Origin: Nepenthes gracilis
Lineage: Eukaryota > Streptophyta > Magnoliopsida > Caryophyllales > Nepenthaceae
Direction: 5' to 3'
DNA: 64,000 nt
NCBI GenBank assembly: GCA_033239525.1
Contig: BSYO01000011.1
Coordinates: 9,577,973 to 9,641,972 of the forward strand
The translations under genes were made by a program, and so were the position numbers. Under the pieces are notes generated by a model. The model was not told where the DNA came from, did no database searches, and worked only from the letters and a program-made list of their open reading frames with translations. Below are positions 9,254-19,947 of the stretch, in pieces (position 1 is the stretch's first letter; each line of letters starts with the position of its first letter).

Positions 9254-11114
9254 CTAGGAGCTAGGTGAGGTCATGGGTTTTTTGGATTTTTTCTTTCTAC
9301 GGGATTTGGATGGCTTCCACGACTCACAATCCAAGTTCATCGCTTCATTGACGCTTAGGGATTTTGCTTTGGAATAGTCAATTGCCCGACCCACACAAAC
9401 TTCGCTAGAAAGATCCTGGGGACTAGCATCATCCCCCACATGAATTGATGAGACTAGACCATATTTTTTAACCAGCCGAGAGATAGAACTTGGAGCTTGC
9501 AAACTCTCTATACCAAAATCATGGCCAGTGTCTATGAGGTGATCCTCATAAGGTTCTGCCGAGGAGTAATCAATCAAGTCATCCACACAAACATCAGGGA
9601 CCTGGGAAGATTGACCAAGAGCATCACCTCGGTCTTCATCAGTGATTGGTAGGAGGCGGACACAACTCCTGGGTAGGGGATGGTTGAGACCCCTCCTCAC
9701 AATCTCTGTGAAAGAAAGAGGCAGCACTGGTTCATTTGCAGATGGATGGAAAGAGCCCTGTTCAGAAATACCACCTTCGAGATAAAGGCGGGTCTCGCAT
9801 CCGGGAACCATCCTCGGTAGGGACCATCTGCTCGGACACCTCACCACCGAAGGGGGACCAGAACTTCCCCAGCACATGGGCAATTACATGGATCTTCAAC
9901 AGCCGAAATAGCCTCACAAAGAGGAGGATGGGGAACCATCATGTTCCCAGAGGAAGGCCTCTCCACCAAACCATCCTTCTCCTCAGCCGAATCCAAGGAG
10001 CTCTTAGATGAAGCCTCTCCAATGAGGGTTGGGGATTGAAGAGTCTCCTTAGAATCCAAGGGATCAATAACCGCATAGGACTCAATTTCATCAAGCTGAT
10101 GGTCATTGGGGGCCGGATGGCTATAAGTCCCTTGATCAACAGGGGCAGAATACCCAGATTGAAGGCTTACACTTTTGGAATGATACTTGGTTTCAGCATG
10201 GCCAACAAGGTGGCAATGTCTGCACCGAATCGGCTTCCAATAATATTCCACATTAACCATCGAGATGGAATCAAACTCAAGATTTTGTTGAATGGCAATG
10301 TAGTTGGGGAAGGGGTCATCCACGCCAACTTCAACACAAATTTTAGCAAAGGATACATTTTCCATACGTGCAGTTCTGGAATCTAGTTGCAACGGGACCC
10401 CAATGGCACTTGCAATCCAGCTTAATCCAGCAGGAGTCCAAAATTGAATCGGGATATTAGATAGTTTGATCCAAATTGGATACCGCTTATGTTCATCCTT
10501 CGTCAACGCCAAACCCGGAGTCCAGCGTTTGAGAAAAATTGCTTTCCCAGAGAACAGCCAAGGACCAGAACGGAGGCATTGTTCCATCATCTCCCGGGAT
10601 GAGAATCGAAAGAAGAAAAAGCCGGCTTCGTTCCCGGCAACATGCTTGATTCTGAATCTAGCCCACAATTTCCTGGCTATGGCTTTGACAGCCAGGAAAT
10701 GCGGCTGGGAATCGAGAAAGTGTCCAACCAAGGTGAACCCCCAGAACAGGTCGCCTTGTTCGATCACATCAGACGGGGGGGAAATGGTGGACGATTCACC
10801 ATTGACCATTTGGGGGGGTAGTATGTCAGTTCTGAACACATACTATCCGAAACCTTCTGGAGAACATTCGTCCAAGCAGGAGGAAGAGGGGCTTCATTCA
10901 CCCGATCATTGCAAGGCTTCTTGGGTTTTGAATGAGACAAGAAGGTAGCATCTGGGGTTGGATGGCGGGAATCGCCATTCTTCGACAAAAGCGAGAACGC
11001 TGGAGAAACTCGGTCTAGGGTTTTTGAGACGGAGGACGATGAAGGAAAAGGAGGAGGGAAATCGGAAGTCGAGTCCTGGACAGGGCAACTTGGGGCCTCC
11101 GGGAGACCGGCCAT
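9254..11114 (-). pseudogene. LINE ORF1 (DUF4283, damaged zinc knuckle), frameshifted
   Basis: The start is ATG at 11114 (MAGLPEAPSC). The N-terminal frame runs 11114-10764, the DUF4283 and knuckle frame 10839-9841 and the C-terminal frame 9883-9254, so two frameshifts split it. The DUF4283 domain is well preserved: GFTLVGHFL, KLWARF, FFRFSSREMME, GPWLFSGKAIFL, YPIWIKL and IASAIGVPL appear in order. The zinc knuckle reads CRHCHLVGHAETKY, with the last Cys replaced by Tyr. The end is basic (KSRRKKKSKKP), as in element A. The family role is RNA binding and chaperoning for retrotransposition; this copy cannot make a full protein. Confidence 0.85.
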
Positions 11115-11380
11115 GGCCGAAGTGGCATCTAACCCGGTGTAATGCTGTGGGTGGGTTGAATTTTGTTGCGTGTGGGGTCATGCATAATTGATGCAAGGGA
11201 TGCTGTCGATGCTGATGTCTTATGGTAATCCATGGTAGGTGGCCTAGTTCTTTGGCATTGACTTCTGCTGGGCAAGGTCGTCTACCATGTTGAGCGATTC
11301 TGGAGTGCTGCTCTATTGGATGGGGCGTTGGAAGATGCCCGTGTGTAGTTGCCCGTTGAATGGAAGAGTGGCTGGCTACA

Positions 11381-11459
11381 CTGTGTTGTATCTAGATACT
11401 TACCAAAAAAAGCTGTGTTGTATCTAGATACTTACCAAAAAAAGCTGTGTTGTATCTAG
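11381..11459 (+). repeat. Two tail-only LINE insertions separated by target-site copies
   Basis: Three exact copies of ctgtgttgtatctag (11381-11395, 11413-11427, 11445-11459) are separated by two identical 17-base pieces, ATACTTACC plus A7 and a G. Each piece is the LINE terminus alone. Either the site was hit once and the 32-bp unit then duplicated, or it was hit twice. Confidence 0.75.
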
Positions 11460-11606
11460 CAATTACAATGTTGGCGTTGGAAAGGAGTCATACAGTTTAT
11501 CTCTTGTTTCTTTGTTCCAAACAATCCTGGTGTAGTTGTTTTATGTTTTTTTTGTTGTTGTTTGTTGAGCTTTCTTGCTCAGTTTCATGACTTGGATCAA
11601 TGTGAT

Positions 11607-11671
11607 GCTCAGGGTATGCCCCAACTCGATGTTCTACCTCTAAGTCGGCAAAACACTTAGAGTTAGAATAT
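11607..11671 (+). other. 3' terminal double hairpin of element D
   Basis: GCTCAGGGTATGCCCCAAC is followed by TTCTACCTCTAAGT and ACTTAGAGTTAGAA around the loop CGGCAAAAC, with a single mismatch in 14 pairs. Confidence 0.7.
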
Positions 11672-12366
11672 TGTCTTGTAATTTCGTTCTTTTTAATTTC
11701 ATTTACTTACTAAAAAAAAAAGCATCCAAAGGATCTTGGTCTCTTTTACAACACCTTAGAAGAAGGCAACTCAACCCACAGAATCACAGGCAATAAGCAC
11801 CTAGGCCAACAATCTCGGTCAAAGCATCATGTCCTAAAGCATACAACTCTGCAACACAGCCTTCACCTCCAAATTTACATCAGCCAGTGTCTACAGAATA
11901 ATGACTGTAGTTGCAACACCCATAGTGAACTCAACTGCAGCAAAGGACCTCGTGCAGTCTACCATCTCAGTAATTTACAAGACAAATTGCATGCACCTCG
12001 GGCCATAGCAGAGATCATGGATAACATCCCATATGCAGCCATCTCGGACATTAGTCTAAGGCTAAGAACAGAAGCAACACCAAGTCTAGGACTATGGAAC
12101 CGCTTCAGTATTTCCGTATCAGCACCAGCACGACATCATCCAACGCATACCTCGCCACCACCTCATCTCTTCATCTCATTTCTGTCAATGCACTCCCCGA
12201 AGCATATCAGTCCCTCCAACTTCATCCAAATACGGATTTTCAAATTGATTTGATACCATCATAGAAGGAGCAGAGTCAGGCTTGGGGTGTGGGGGAGCAG
12301 AATTTTCATGCTCAGTAACCGAGCCAAGCAATATTCTACCCGTGGGCTGAAAGATAGATTTCGTTC

Positions 12367-12499
12367 TTTTTTTTTTGGTAAGTAAGAATTTTAGATTAAT
12401 GGGAGAAAAAATTACATAGACAATGTAATAAATCCAAGTATCTTGACTTGGAGTTAATGCATAAAGCGCTAGGGCATAACCCGAGCAGTTAGTACATCA
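12367..12499 (-). mobile_element. 133-bp hairpin-only LINE insertion J
   Basis: An exact 17-bp TSD, aaagatagatttcgttc, flanks it at 12350-12366 and 12500-12516. On the minus strand it holds only the family 3' end: GCTCGGGTTATGCCCTAGC (12486-12468), the long hairpin (12460-12423), CTTACTTACC and A10. It interrupts the ORF1 of element G. It has no pol III box or tRNA-like head, so it is a severely truncated LINE copy rather than a classical SINE. Confidence 0.85.
12423..12486 (-). other. 3' terminal double hairpin of insertion J
   Basis: On the minus strand the short GC hairpin is followed by AACTCCAAGT and ACTTGGATTT around CAAGAT. The outer part of the long stem has decayed. Confidence 0.6.
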
Positions 12500-12516
12500 A
12501 AAGATAGATTTCGTTC

Positions 12517-13195
12517 TACAATGAGTTGCACGATGACCAATTTTATGGCAGATTCTTCATCTCTCCAACTTCCCTTGATATTCCACTTGCACCTTAGCCA
12601 CAGGCATTTGCCCTGTTTTAGCAAGAAAACCAGATAACAGCCTGATTTTGGAGAGTAGAATAGATTCAAACCCCACTTCCATACAGACCCGAGCAGATTG
12701 TAGACGCTCCATTTTAGCAGTATGAGGATGCAGCAGAATTAGTTTATTAACAGCACTTACAATCCAACTGAGGCCAATGAGGGACCAATATTCCACCGGG
12801 AAGTTCAGCAGAGTAATCCATATCGGGAAGGACTTGTGTTCCTCTTTTAACACTGGCAATCTAGGAGACCAATGTTTAAGGAAGATAGGCTTCCCAGCAA
12901 ATGCCCAAGGGCCTTTTTGGAGGTAAAGATTCATCAGCTCATGTGATGAGAAACGAGAGAAGAAAAAACCATTCGAATTCTCAGCCACATAACGAATGCC
13001 AAAATGAGCCCAAATCTTTCGGGCAATGCAATTAACCTCATGAAAATGAAGGGGTTTCTTACAAAAATAGCCAACTAGCGTTGCACCCCAATAGGTCTCC
13101 ATTTGATTCATAACCTCTGCAAGAGGAGAAATATCAACAACATCGCCATCCACTTTTAGTGGAGGGAAAATTTTCAGAGAAGATTGGGAATGCAC
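12517..13195 (-). pseudogene. LINE ORF1 DUF4283 segment of element G
   Basis: A 212-residue open stretch (13195 to 12557) carries the DUF4283 domain: GATLVGYF, ARKIWAHFGI, FFSRFSSHELMN, GPWAFAGKPIFLKHW, FPIWITLLNFPVEYW and GLSWIVSAV in order. It ends at a TGA standing where the first Cys of a zinc knuckle is expected. The following residues in the same frame (RICHKIGHRATHC) complete a knuckle at the edge of the J insertion. Relative to elements A, C and K it is a diverged subfamily. Confidence 0.8.
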
Positions 13196-13301
13196 TTCCT
13201 ACTTCCAAACTAATTCAGCCCAAGACAGCTTAGAAGTTTTTTTTTTTTTTTTGGTAAGCAAGTATTTTGGATTAATAGGAGAAAAAATAAGTTACAAAAT
13301 C

Positions 13302-13366
13302 AATGTTTTATCTCCAAGTATTTTGACTTGAAAATAAAACATAACATGCTAGGGTATACCCTGAGC
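13302..13366 (-). other. 3' terminal double hairpin of element K
   Basis: GCTCAGGGTATACCCTAGC (13366-13348) has an A-T pair where LINE I has G-C. The long arms ATGTTTTATTTTCAAGT and ACTTGGAGATAAAACAT stay paired through two U-G wobbles. Confidence 0.75.
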
Positions 13367-13534
13367 ATCTGGTACATCAGATAATACAAAAAAAAATCTC
13401 CAGGAGGACAATGTTTAACAGAAACAACAAAATATGGAATCTATCAAATGTTACACATGAATAGACTCAAAATCAGTTACTCTTTTTTTTGGTAAGTAAG
13501 ATGAGATTAAATTAAATAAAATTTACAGAAAGAT

Positions 13535-13597
13535 ATTCAACCTCCAAGTGTTTTGCCAACTTAGAGGGAGAACAACACGCTAGGGCATACCCCGAGC
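13535..13597 (-). other. 3' terminal double hairpin of LINE H
   Basis: GCTCGGGGTATGCCCTAGC (13597-13579), then TTCTCCCTCTAAGT and ACTTGGAGGTTGAA around the loop TGGCAAAAC, with the inner pair seen as U-G. Confidence 0.65.
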
Positions 13598-13984
13598 ACT
13601 ACCATAGACCAGTCTATGAAAACATACAAAAAATAACAGAATAGCAATTCTCATCTAGATTATGAAAAACTAATCCGTTGTAGATCTCTTTGGTTGAAGG
13701 AACTCATCTTGTCAATCAAGAAACTGCATCCACAAAGAAAAGGGAACCGGAGATATTTAGCAAATGTGGAACTAAAGAAATCAACATCACTTGACCATCA
13801 TCCATCATTGTGTATAATGGATGGCCAATCTTCAATGGTGCATCAATCTGCATCATAAACACCCAATGTCTTCATTTGACATCTCTTAGAACCTATGGGA
13901 ACGCCTATGTAAGGAAGCATCATTAGCCAGCGCCTGGAGTTGTCCACTTCCATGAAAAAGTGTCCTGCAAGATCGAAAAAAGAA

Positions 13985-14375
13985 GAAATTTTTTTTTTTT
14001 TTTGGAAAGATCTTGAAATCGAGAACATACAAGATTGAATAATGGGAAATAACAAAGTGAGAACATCCAATCCCGAAAGCTCCTCTCTCTCTTTTTTTTT
14101 TCCTGGTACAGGATGCAAACTTCGGGCAACCAGAGAAATTCAGCCTGGATTTAGCCCAATACACACTTATCATATCTAAGGGATATGGGAAAGTATCAAA
14201 ATGAGATCAGTCAATCCCGAAAGCTACTTTTTTTTTAAGGACTGGAACACGGAAAAGTAACAAAATGAGAACAGCCAATCCCTACACAAGGTTTTTTTTT
14301 TTTTTTGAGGACTGGAACACGGAAAGTAACAAAATGAGAACAGCCAATCCCGACATAAGGGTTTTTTTTTATATA
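13985..14375 (-). repeat. Cluster of short A-tailed repeats in the LINE H 3' UTR
   Basis: A unit of about 65-75 bases recurs: a poly-T block, GGACTGGAACACGGAAA, GTAACAAAATGAGAAC, then AGCCAATCCCGA. Two near-identical copies lie at 14228-14363; diverged or partial copies lie at 13985-14075 and 14180-14225. On the minus strand each unit ends in an A run. They may be serial short retro-insertions into one another's tails, or slippage duplications of one unit. Confidence 0.55.
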
Positions 14376-14881
14376 AGTTCCAACGCATCAGATACATTGA
14401 TGGGGTGCATTGGTCATTTTCCAATGTTGTCTTCAATTTGTCTCAAGCTGCACTGATAATTGTTGAAAAAAGCTGTGGAATATCTTGTGGGGCGGATTCT
14501 TGAAAAATCCGTTTATTACGTTCCTTCCAGATAAAATAAACTGTGGCTGCAAGAGTAATCCTTTTAGATCGAGCCATAAAATTCTTTCCTTTCCATTTCT
14601 GGGCCGCCCAATCAATGTTTTGTTTCCAAGCAAGGTAGGGCCACTGAATGCCCGCCTTCCTTTGGATCCGGGACCAAAGATCTTTAGAGAATGAACAGGA
14701 AAAGAAGAGATGTTCGTGATTTTCATCAGCCGAGTCACAAAGGATGCATTTAGAAGAGAGATTGGGAATCCCATGGATGCGATCATTGCTACTTAGCCTA
14801 CCTTTAATGGCCAACCAGAGTGTGAAGGCATGAGCAGGAATATGAAAGGGACCCCAAACTAGATTAGTCAATGTCAAGGAT

Positions 14882-17700
14882 GCTTAGGAGACCGCGATTC
14901 CTGGTATCCCGATGTTTAAGCTGGTGTCCGCTCTCAAAAAGGTGAAGAGAGCGCTTAAAGACCTTAATGCTCAATGCGGCAATGTTCATGAAGAGGTCCT
15001 GCGTACCCGAAAATGCCTTGAGGATGTACAATCTGTGCCCCCATATCGCTCTAGGCATTATGACCTCGAACGTCGTTGTAAGGCTGAGTATTACGCTGTG
15101 ATGGCTAAGGAGGCGGAGTTCCTTCAACAAAAAGCCAAGATTAAATGTCTCAAAGAGGGCGACCAATGCACAAAATTCTTTTTTAAGACTGTGAGTGGGA
15201 ACTATAATCCGAACCGGATCACTTCCCTCCTTGATGAATCGAGCAACCCAACCACAGGGATGAAGGATCTTTATAACCTCATTGAGGGTCACTTCAAAAA
15301 GATCCTTGGGTCTGGTCGATCCCATGGGACGGCGGAGACATTTCGCCTCCGTCCCTACATTCGGCATACCGTTCCTGATTCATTAACTGGTCCCCTTATC
15401 AGGCCGGTCAGTGAGGAGGAAATTCGCTCGGTGATTTTCTCCATCGGTGATGACAGATCCCCTGGTCCTAATGGATTTGCCTCCAAATTCTTTAAGGACT
15501 CATGGAAGATTACCGGTCATACTGTTACTGAAGCTATCCAAGATTTCTTTAATCATGGAAAGCTCCTCAAACAGTTGAATACCACGCTGATCAGCCTTAT
15601 CCCTAAGGTTCAGTCCCCGCGCACGGTCTCTGATTACCGCCCGATATCATGCTGCAATGTCATTTACAAGGTGATATCCAAAATTCTTGCTAACAGAATC
15701 AAGGTAGTCTTGCCTTTCTTGATTGACCGTTGCCAAATGGCTTTTGTGGCGGGTCGTCAGATTAGTGATAACATCCTATTAGCTCAGGAGCTCCTACATA
15801 GGTATCACCTTGGTCTTGACCCGCCTAGATGTACTATGAAGGTCGACCTTATGAAAGCATATGACTCTGTCCATTGGGATTTTATCCTCAATCTGTTGAC
15901 CCTCATGAACTTCCTCCCCAAATGGTCAATTGGATTGGCCAATGTGTTACCACTCCGGTGTACTCCTCAATATCAATGGGAAAGTAGTCGGATTTTTCTC
16001 TGGAGGCAAGGGTCTCCGCCAAGGGGATCCGTTGTCCCCCTATTTATTTGTCTTGGTGATGGAAATCCTTAATGGCATTATTGAGGTCAAGGCAAGACGG
16101 GATAACAATTTCAAATTTCACTGGAAATGCGCTGAATCTCAAATTATTATGCTTGCCTTTGCCGACGACCTCCTTCTATTCTCGCATGTTGATACCCAGT
16201 CCATTCAGATTCTCAGGGACTGCCTTGAAGAATTCCACACTATATCTAGCCTCTCTACCAACCCGAATAAAAGTGAGTTATTCATTTGTTCAAAGGATTC
16301 TTCTCTTCACCAGGAGATTGCTGCGATTATGGGCTTTAAAGTGGGCAAACTCCCCATCAGATACCTAGGGGTCCCCTTGATTACCACTAGGCTTTCGGTC
16401 TCTGACTGCAAGTCACTCACCGATAGAATCACCAAGAGGATATCTTCATGGAGAAATAGATGGCTCTCATTTGGTGGGCGTCTTCAACTCATTGCCTCTA
16501 TCCTATCATCTATCCACCTTTATTGGGCTTCTCTCTTTATTCTCCCCAAATCCATTCTCAAAGCAATTGATTGTATCTTACGCTGTTTCCTGTGATATGG
16601 TTCGCCTGATGGCAAAGTCAATGCTAAAGTGGCTTGGGACGATATTTGCTATCCCAAGTTTGAAGGGGGGCTGGGAATCAAGAACTTGATGGATCAAAAC
16701 AAGGCTCTTAATTGCAAGCTTCTCTGGCGTCTCCTAATAAAAGACCCGAATTCAGCCTGGCGTTCTTGGATCTATAAAAATAGACTTAAAGACCGGTGCA
16801 TTTGGACCATTAAAGTCCCGGCTGCAGCCCCCTGGAGCTGGCGCAAAATAATGAAATTGCGGCCCTTCATGAGAACATACTCAGTCGTAGACATTGGGAA
16901 TGGGTCTGATACTTTCCTTTGGCACGATAACTGGCACCCCCCTGGCCCCCTGAGTGAAGTGAGTACAGACCGTACTCGCCTTGTCTCGGGTCTGCACTGG
17001 GATGTTAAGGTTGATGCTATTATCAGGGATAACAGATGGGATTGGCCTAACCATTTTGACATTGAGGTTTCCCACCTCGCCTTGAATATGCCGGCTAAAC
17101 CTCCCTGTAACAATCAAAAAGACTCTCTGAGATGGTCTGGGAATGTCAATGGCAGTTTCTCGTCTAAGTCGACTTATTTTCTCATCCATCCTCCTAAACC
17201 TCAGGTTATCTGGGCTCAATTGGTATGGGGGCCTTCCCATATTCCTTCTCATGCATTTACCCTTTGGCTCGCTATTAAGGGGAGACTGAATACCATCGAC
17301 CGCCTCCATTATATACCTAATCTTTCACCCAAATGCATCCTTTGCAACATAGGAGATGAAGACCTCGAGCATCTATTTTTCTCCTGCCCTTATTCGAAAG
17401 CTGTATGGACTAAAGTTCAAAAGCATTCAGGTATTCATTGGCCCCATCCTGAGTGGTATCAAAATATTATTTGGGCCTCTTCTTTGTGAAAAGGGAAAAG
17501 TCTTTAGGCTGTCTCTAAGCGTTTATCTTTAGCCGCCACTGTCTACTTCATATGGAAGGAACGCAATCATCTAATTTTCCAAAAATCTCCTCCCCAAGAC
17601 TTCTCCCATCTCTCCACTATGGTGATCAATGGTGTGCGGCTTAAACTTTTGACCATCTCGGTGTCTGACAGGGATGGCTCTAGGTCATTCCGGATGCGAT
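14882..17700 (+). pseudogene. LINE I ORF2: reverse transcriptase and zf-RVT
   Basis: Frame 1 (to about 16072) has linker, then PGPNGFASKFF, DYRPISCCNVIYK, AFVAGRQISDNILL and KVDLMKAYDSVHW. One frameshift near 15930 leads to the second frame (to 16595) with GLRQGDPLSPYLF and the catalytic FADDLLLF. A stop then separates the third frame (16629-17489), which has the Cys/His cluster CILCNIGDEDLEHLFFSC and a short remainder ending by about 17700. The endonuclease is absent through 5' truncation. Motif order and sequence match LINE H closely, so both belong to the same L1-clade family. Confidence 0.9.
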
Positions 17701-19884
17701 GGGGTTTAAAAAAAAAAGAGGGATAAAAATAATAATAATAATAATAATAACTTGGGCGTTGTCATGTTTGTATCAGATGATGCCTTGCCCTCCGGCTGTT
17801 TTTGTTTTGGTTGCTACTGATGCTTTTGGTCAGTGGCGTTTTCCTTTCTTGTGTTCTCCCTTTGAAGTTGGTTCTCCAATTTCCCTCCCCCAAAAAAAAA
17901 AAAAAAATTTTGGTGCCCATCTCTATTTCCTTTTGGTGTGCCTGTATGTGGTTGGGGCAACTTCTCGGTAACTGTTTAAGACAAGGCTTGCCCGGGCATG
18001 GTTGGGGCAGCCCCTCTGACTTTGCCCTGAGTGGGTTGGCATTCCTGGTTGTGATATTGGGATGCGGCCTTGTTGAAGTCACTCCTTTGGTTGAGTCCCT
18101 ATGTGGTGGTGGTGCTACCCCTGTCTGATATCTGTGGATGATGAACATGTTGGTTGATATGCCATTGGGGACCTTGGGTTGGAGTGGGTTGGTGGTTGAT
18201 GTTTCTGCTGGCTTGAGCCTGCCTTGCTGAGAATTTTTACTTGGCTTTTGCTAAAGTGAAGTGTGTGTGAAGTGTTGGGAGCTGTTCCGGGTTTTTGCTG
18301 TGATGGTTAGTGTGAGGAATTCAAAGTCTGGGTTTGTGATGTCCTTACATTTTCCATGTGTCCTTAAGCTGCCAAAAGTGCTCTGCTGTTGCACTCGAAG
18401 AATTTTGATGCTGGTGTCAATTGCATGACCCTGTTTGCTGGGTTGGGCAGTAGGGCTAGATATACTCTCAGTTGCAAGTTTGGTTCTTCTGATGCTGTTC
18501 GGGCCAGTCAACGGGCTTGAAGGGGTTGGATGGTGATGCCACGAGATGCTACTATATTTGCACTCTCTGTATGGCATTCTAGGTTTGAGTCTGGCGATGT
18601 TATGGTTTGGTCCTCCCTTCCTGCCATCTTCTTGATGGAGGATGGTGCATATGATGCTGTTGCTGAGGCCTGATATGCTGGTTTGGATGCCTTGATGGAG
18701 TGGGCGATTATGATGCAATATCACTTTCAGATGGCATGTCTATTCTATCATATTGTGGCAGGAGGTGCGGCCTTAGCTTTTTGCATCCTTGCTGTCTTAT
18801 GGCGGGGGTGTTGCTGAAGTTTGATGAGATTGCCATATAGTTAATGGGTGAGCCCTGGATTTATCTGATATGCTGTTTGCTGATTGCTAAAGCTAAGATT
18901 AAACACGAAGGCAATTGGTTGCTGCTGAAGCCATTTGTTGGTTGGGGGCTTTGAAATTTTGGGGCGGATCTCGGTCTCGTTGGAATGGGCTATGCAACAG
19001 GTCCTGGACCTGATTTCCAGTGACTGCTGATGTTAGCTGGCTTAAAATATAAAGAATGCTTGCTTTGGAAGCTGAAGAATGATGAGTCTGCCTTTTAAAA
19101 TGGGATGCTGCCGGGTGAGCTCTGTAGGTGCTTTTGGAGCCTTCTGTTGGTGGGGGTTTTGGAATTGTTGAGGTAGCTCTTGGTCTTCTTTGGAGGCAGT
19201 CTTGGCCCAGACGGGGGAGTCCTGATGTTTTGACGTTTCCTCATTGCTACTATTTTGAGGTGGACTGTAAGTCGCTTAGCTTCAATCTAGGCTGGGGTGC
19301 CTACATGCCTATCGGCTTTGTTTTCGGATCTTTGTTGGACCTCTTGCCCTTGAGCAGTGTGCTAATTATGTGCCTTTTGCTTTGGTCGTGTTGAAGTCTT
19401 TGAGGCGCTGGATATGTTGCTGTCGGCTTGCTGGTGACTGCTGGTCATTACAGGGCTGGATATGTACGTAGGTCCTGCTACTGATGGGGTTGGACATGAA
19501 TGGTACTGATATCCCATCCTGTTGTTGTTGCTCATGGCTGGCGCTAATGTGCAGGATGAAAGTTACTGTGATCGGGTCTGGACTGATGGTGGGCCTGGAC
19601 TGTAGTTCATGGTTGGCGGGTCTGGACTTTGACCCTTTTCTTGCCAATTCTGATGCAGTTGCGGTTGATTTCTCTGGTGTCGGTTTGATGGGCGAGATGC
19701 TGCTGCCTTTTGCTGCCTGATGGTGGTTGTTTTTATTTTGGCTTGAGTTGCTTGTTGTTTTGGCTTGAGCTGAAATTTGATAGGATGGGCTTGTTAACGT
19801 TATTCTACGCCCGTTTTTTATTCTGTGGAGTCTGTAATTAGTTGTCCTCTTAGAGATCTTTGATTTTTTCTTGATGTAACTCTT

Positions 19885-19947
19885 GCTCGGGGTATGCCCC
19901 AGCGCCTATGTTTTATCTTCAAGTCAAAACACTTGGAGATAAAACAT
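19885..19947 (+). other. 3' terminal double hairpin of LINE I (best-preserved copy)
   Basis: GCTCGGGGTATGCCCCAGC (19885-19903) folds as GCT/AGC and GGGG/CCCC with one bulged base and a TATG loop. It is followed by ATGTTTTATCTTCAAGT and ACTTGGAGATAAAACAT (19908-19947), paired at all 17 positions with one U-G wobble, and then a 58-base run to the A-tail. Confidence 0.8.

Larger units (their letters stand above)
7897..11130 (-). mobile_element. LINE element C, ORF1-only
   Basis: Read on the minus strand it has ORF1 from 11114 to 9254, a 1.35-kb 3' UTR dominated by a degenerate minisatellite (8120-9120), a double hairpin (8018-7951), then CTTACTTACCC and an A-tail (T9 at 7897-7905). A possible imperfect TSD is ccggtatgct (7887-7895) against cccggtgtaatgct near 11131. 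The 5' UTR hairpin seen in A, B and K is missing, so the copy probably lacks its first ~80 bases. No ORF2 follows ORF1. Confidence 0.75.
7616..11721 (+). mobile_element. LINE element D: 3' UTR and 3' end, interrupted by element C
   Basis: Bases 7616-7896 and about 11131-11721 are plus-strand LINE 3' UTR sequence flanking the minus-strand element C. The 3' end has GCTCAGGGTATGCCCCAAC (11607-11625), the long hairpin (11629-11671), then CATTTACTTAC and an A-tail to 11721. Its 5' part is not identifiable; element 0 may be nested in it. A 32-bp repeat of tail-only insertions lies at 11381-11459. Confidence 0.5.

Noticed and set aside
12367..12499. Classifying the 133-bp insertion as a SINE.
   Set aside because: No tRNA- or 5S-like head and no A/B boxes; it is only the common LINE 3' end.
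14443..17489. Two LINE fragments meet head to head at 14878, which looked like a 5' inversion from twin priming.
   Set aside because: Both halves contain the same C-terminal zinc-binding region, and the minus-strand half resumes at 20008 after a 17-bp target duplication. It is one LINE inserted in another.
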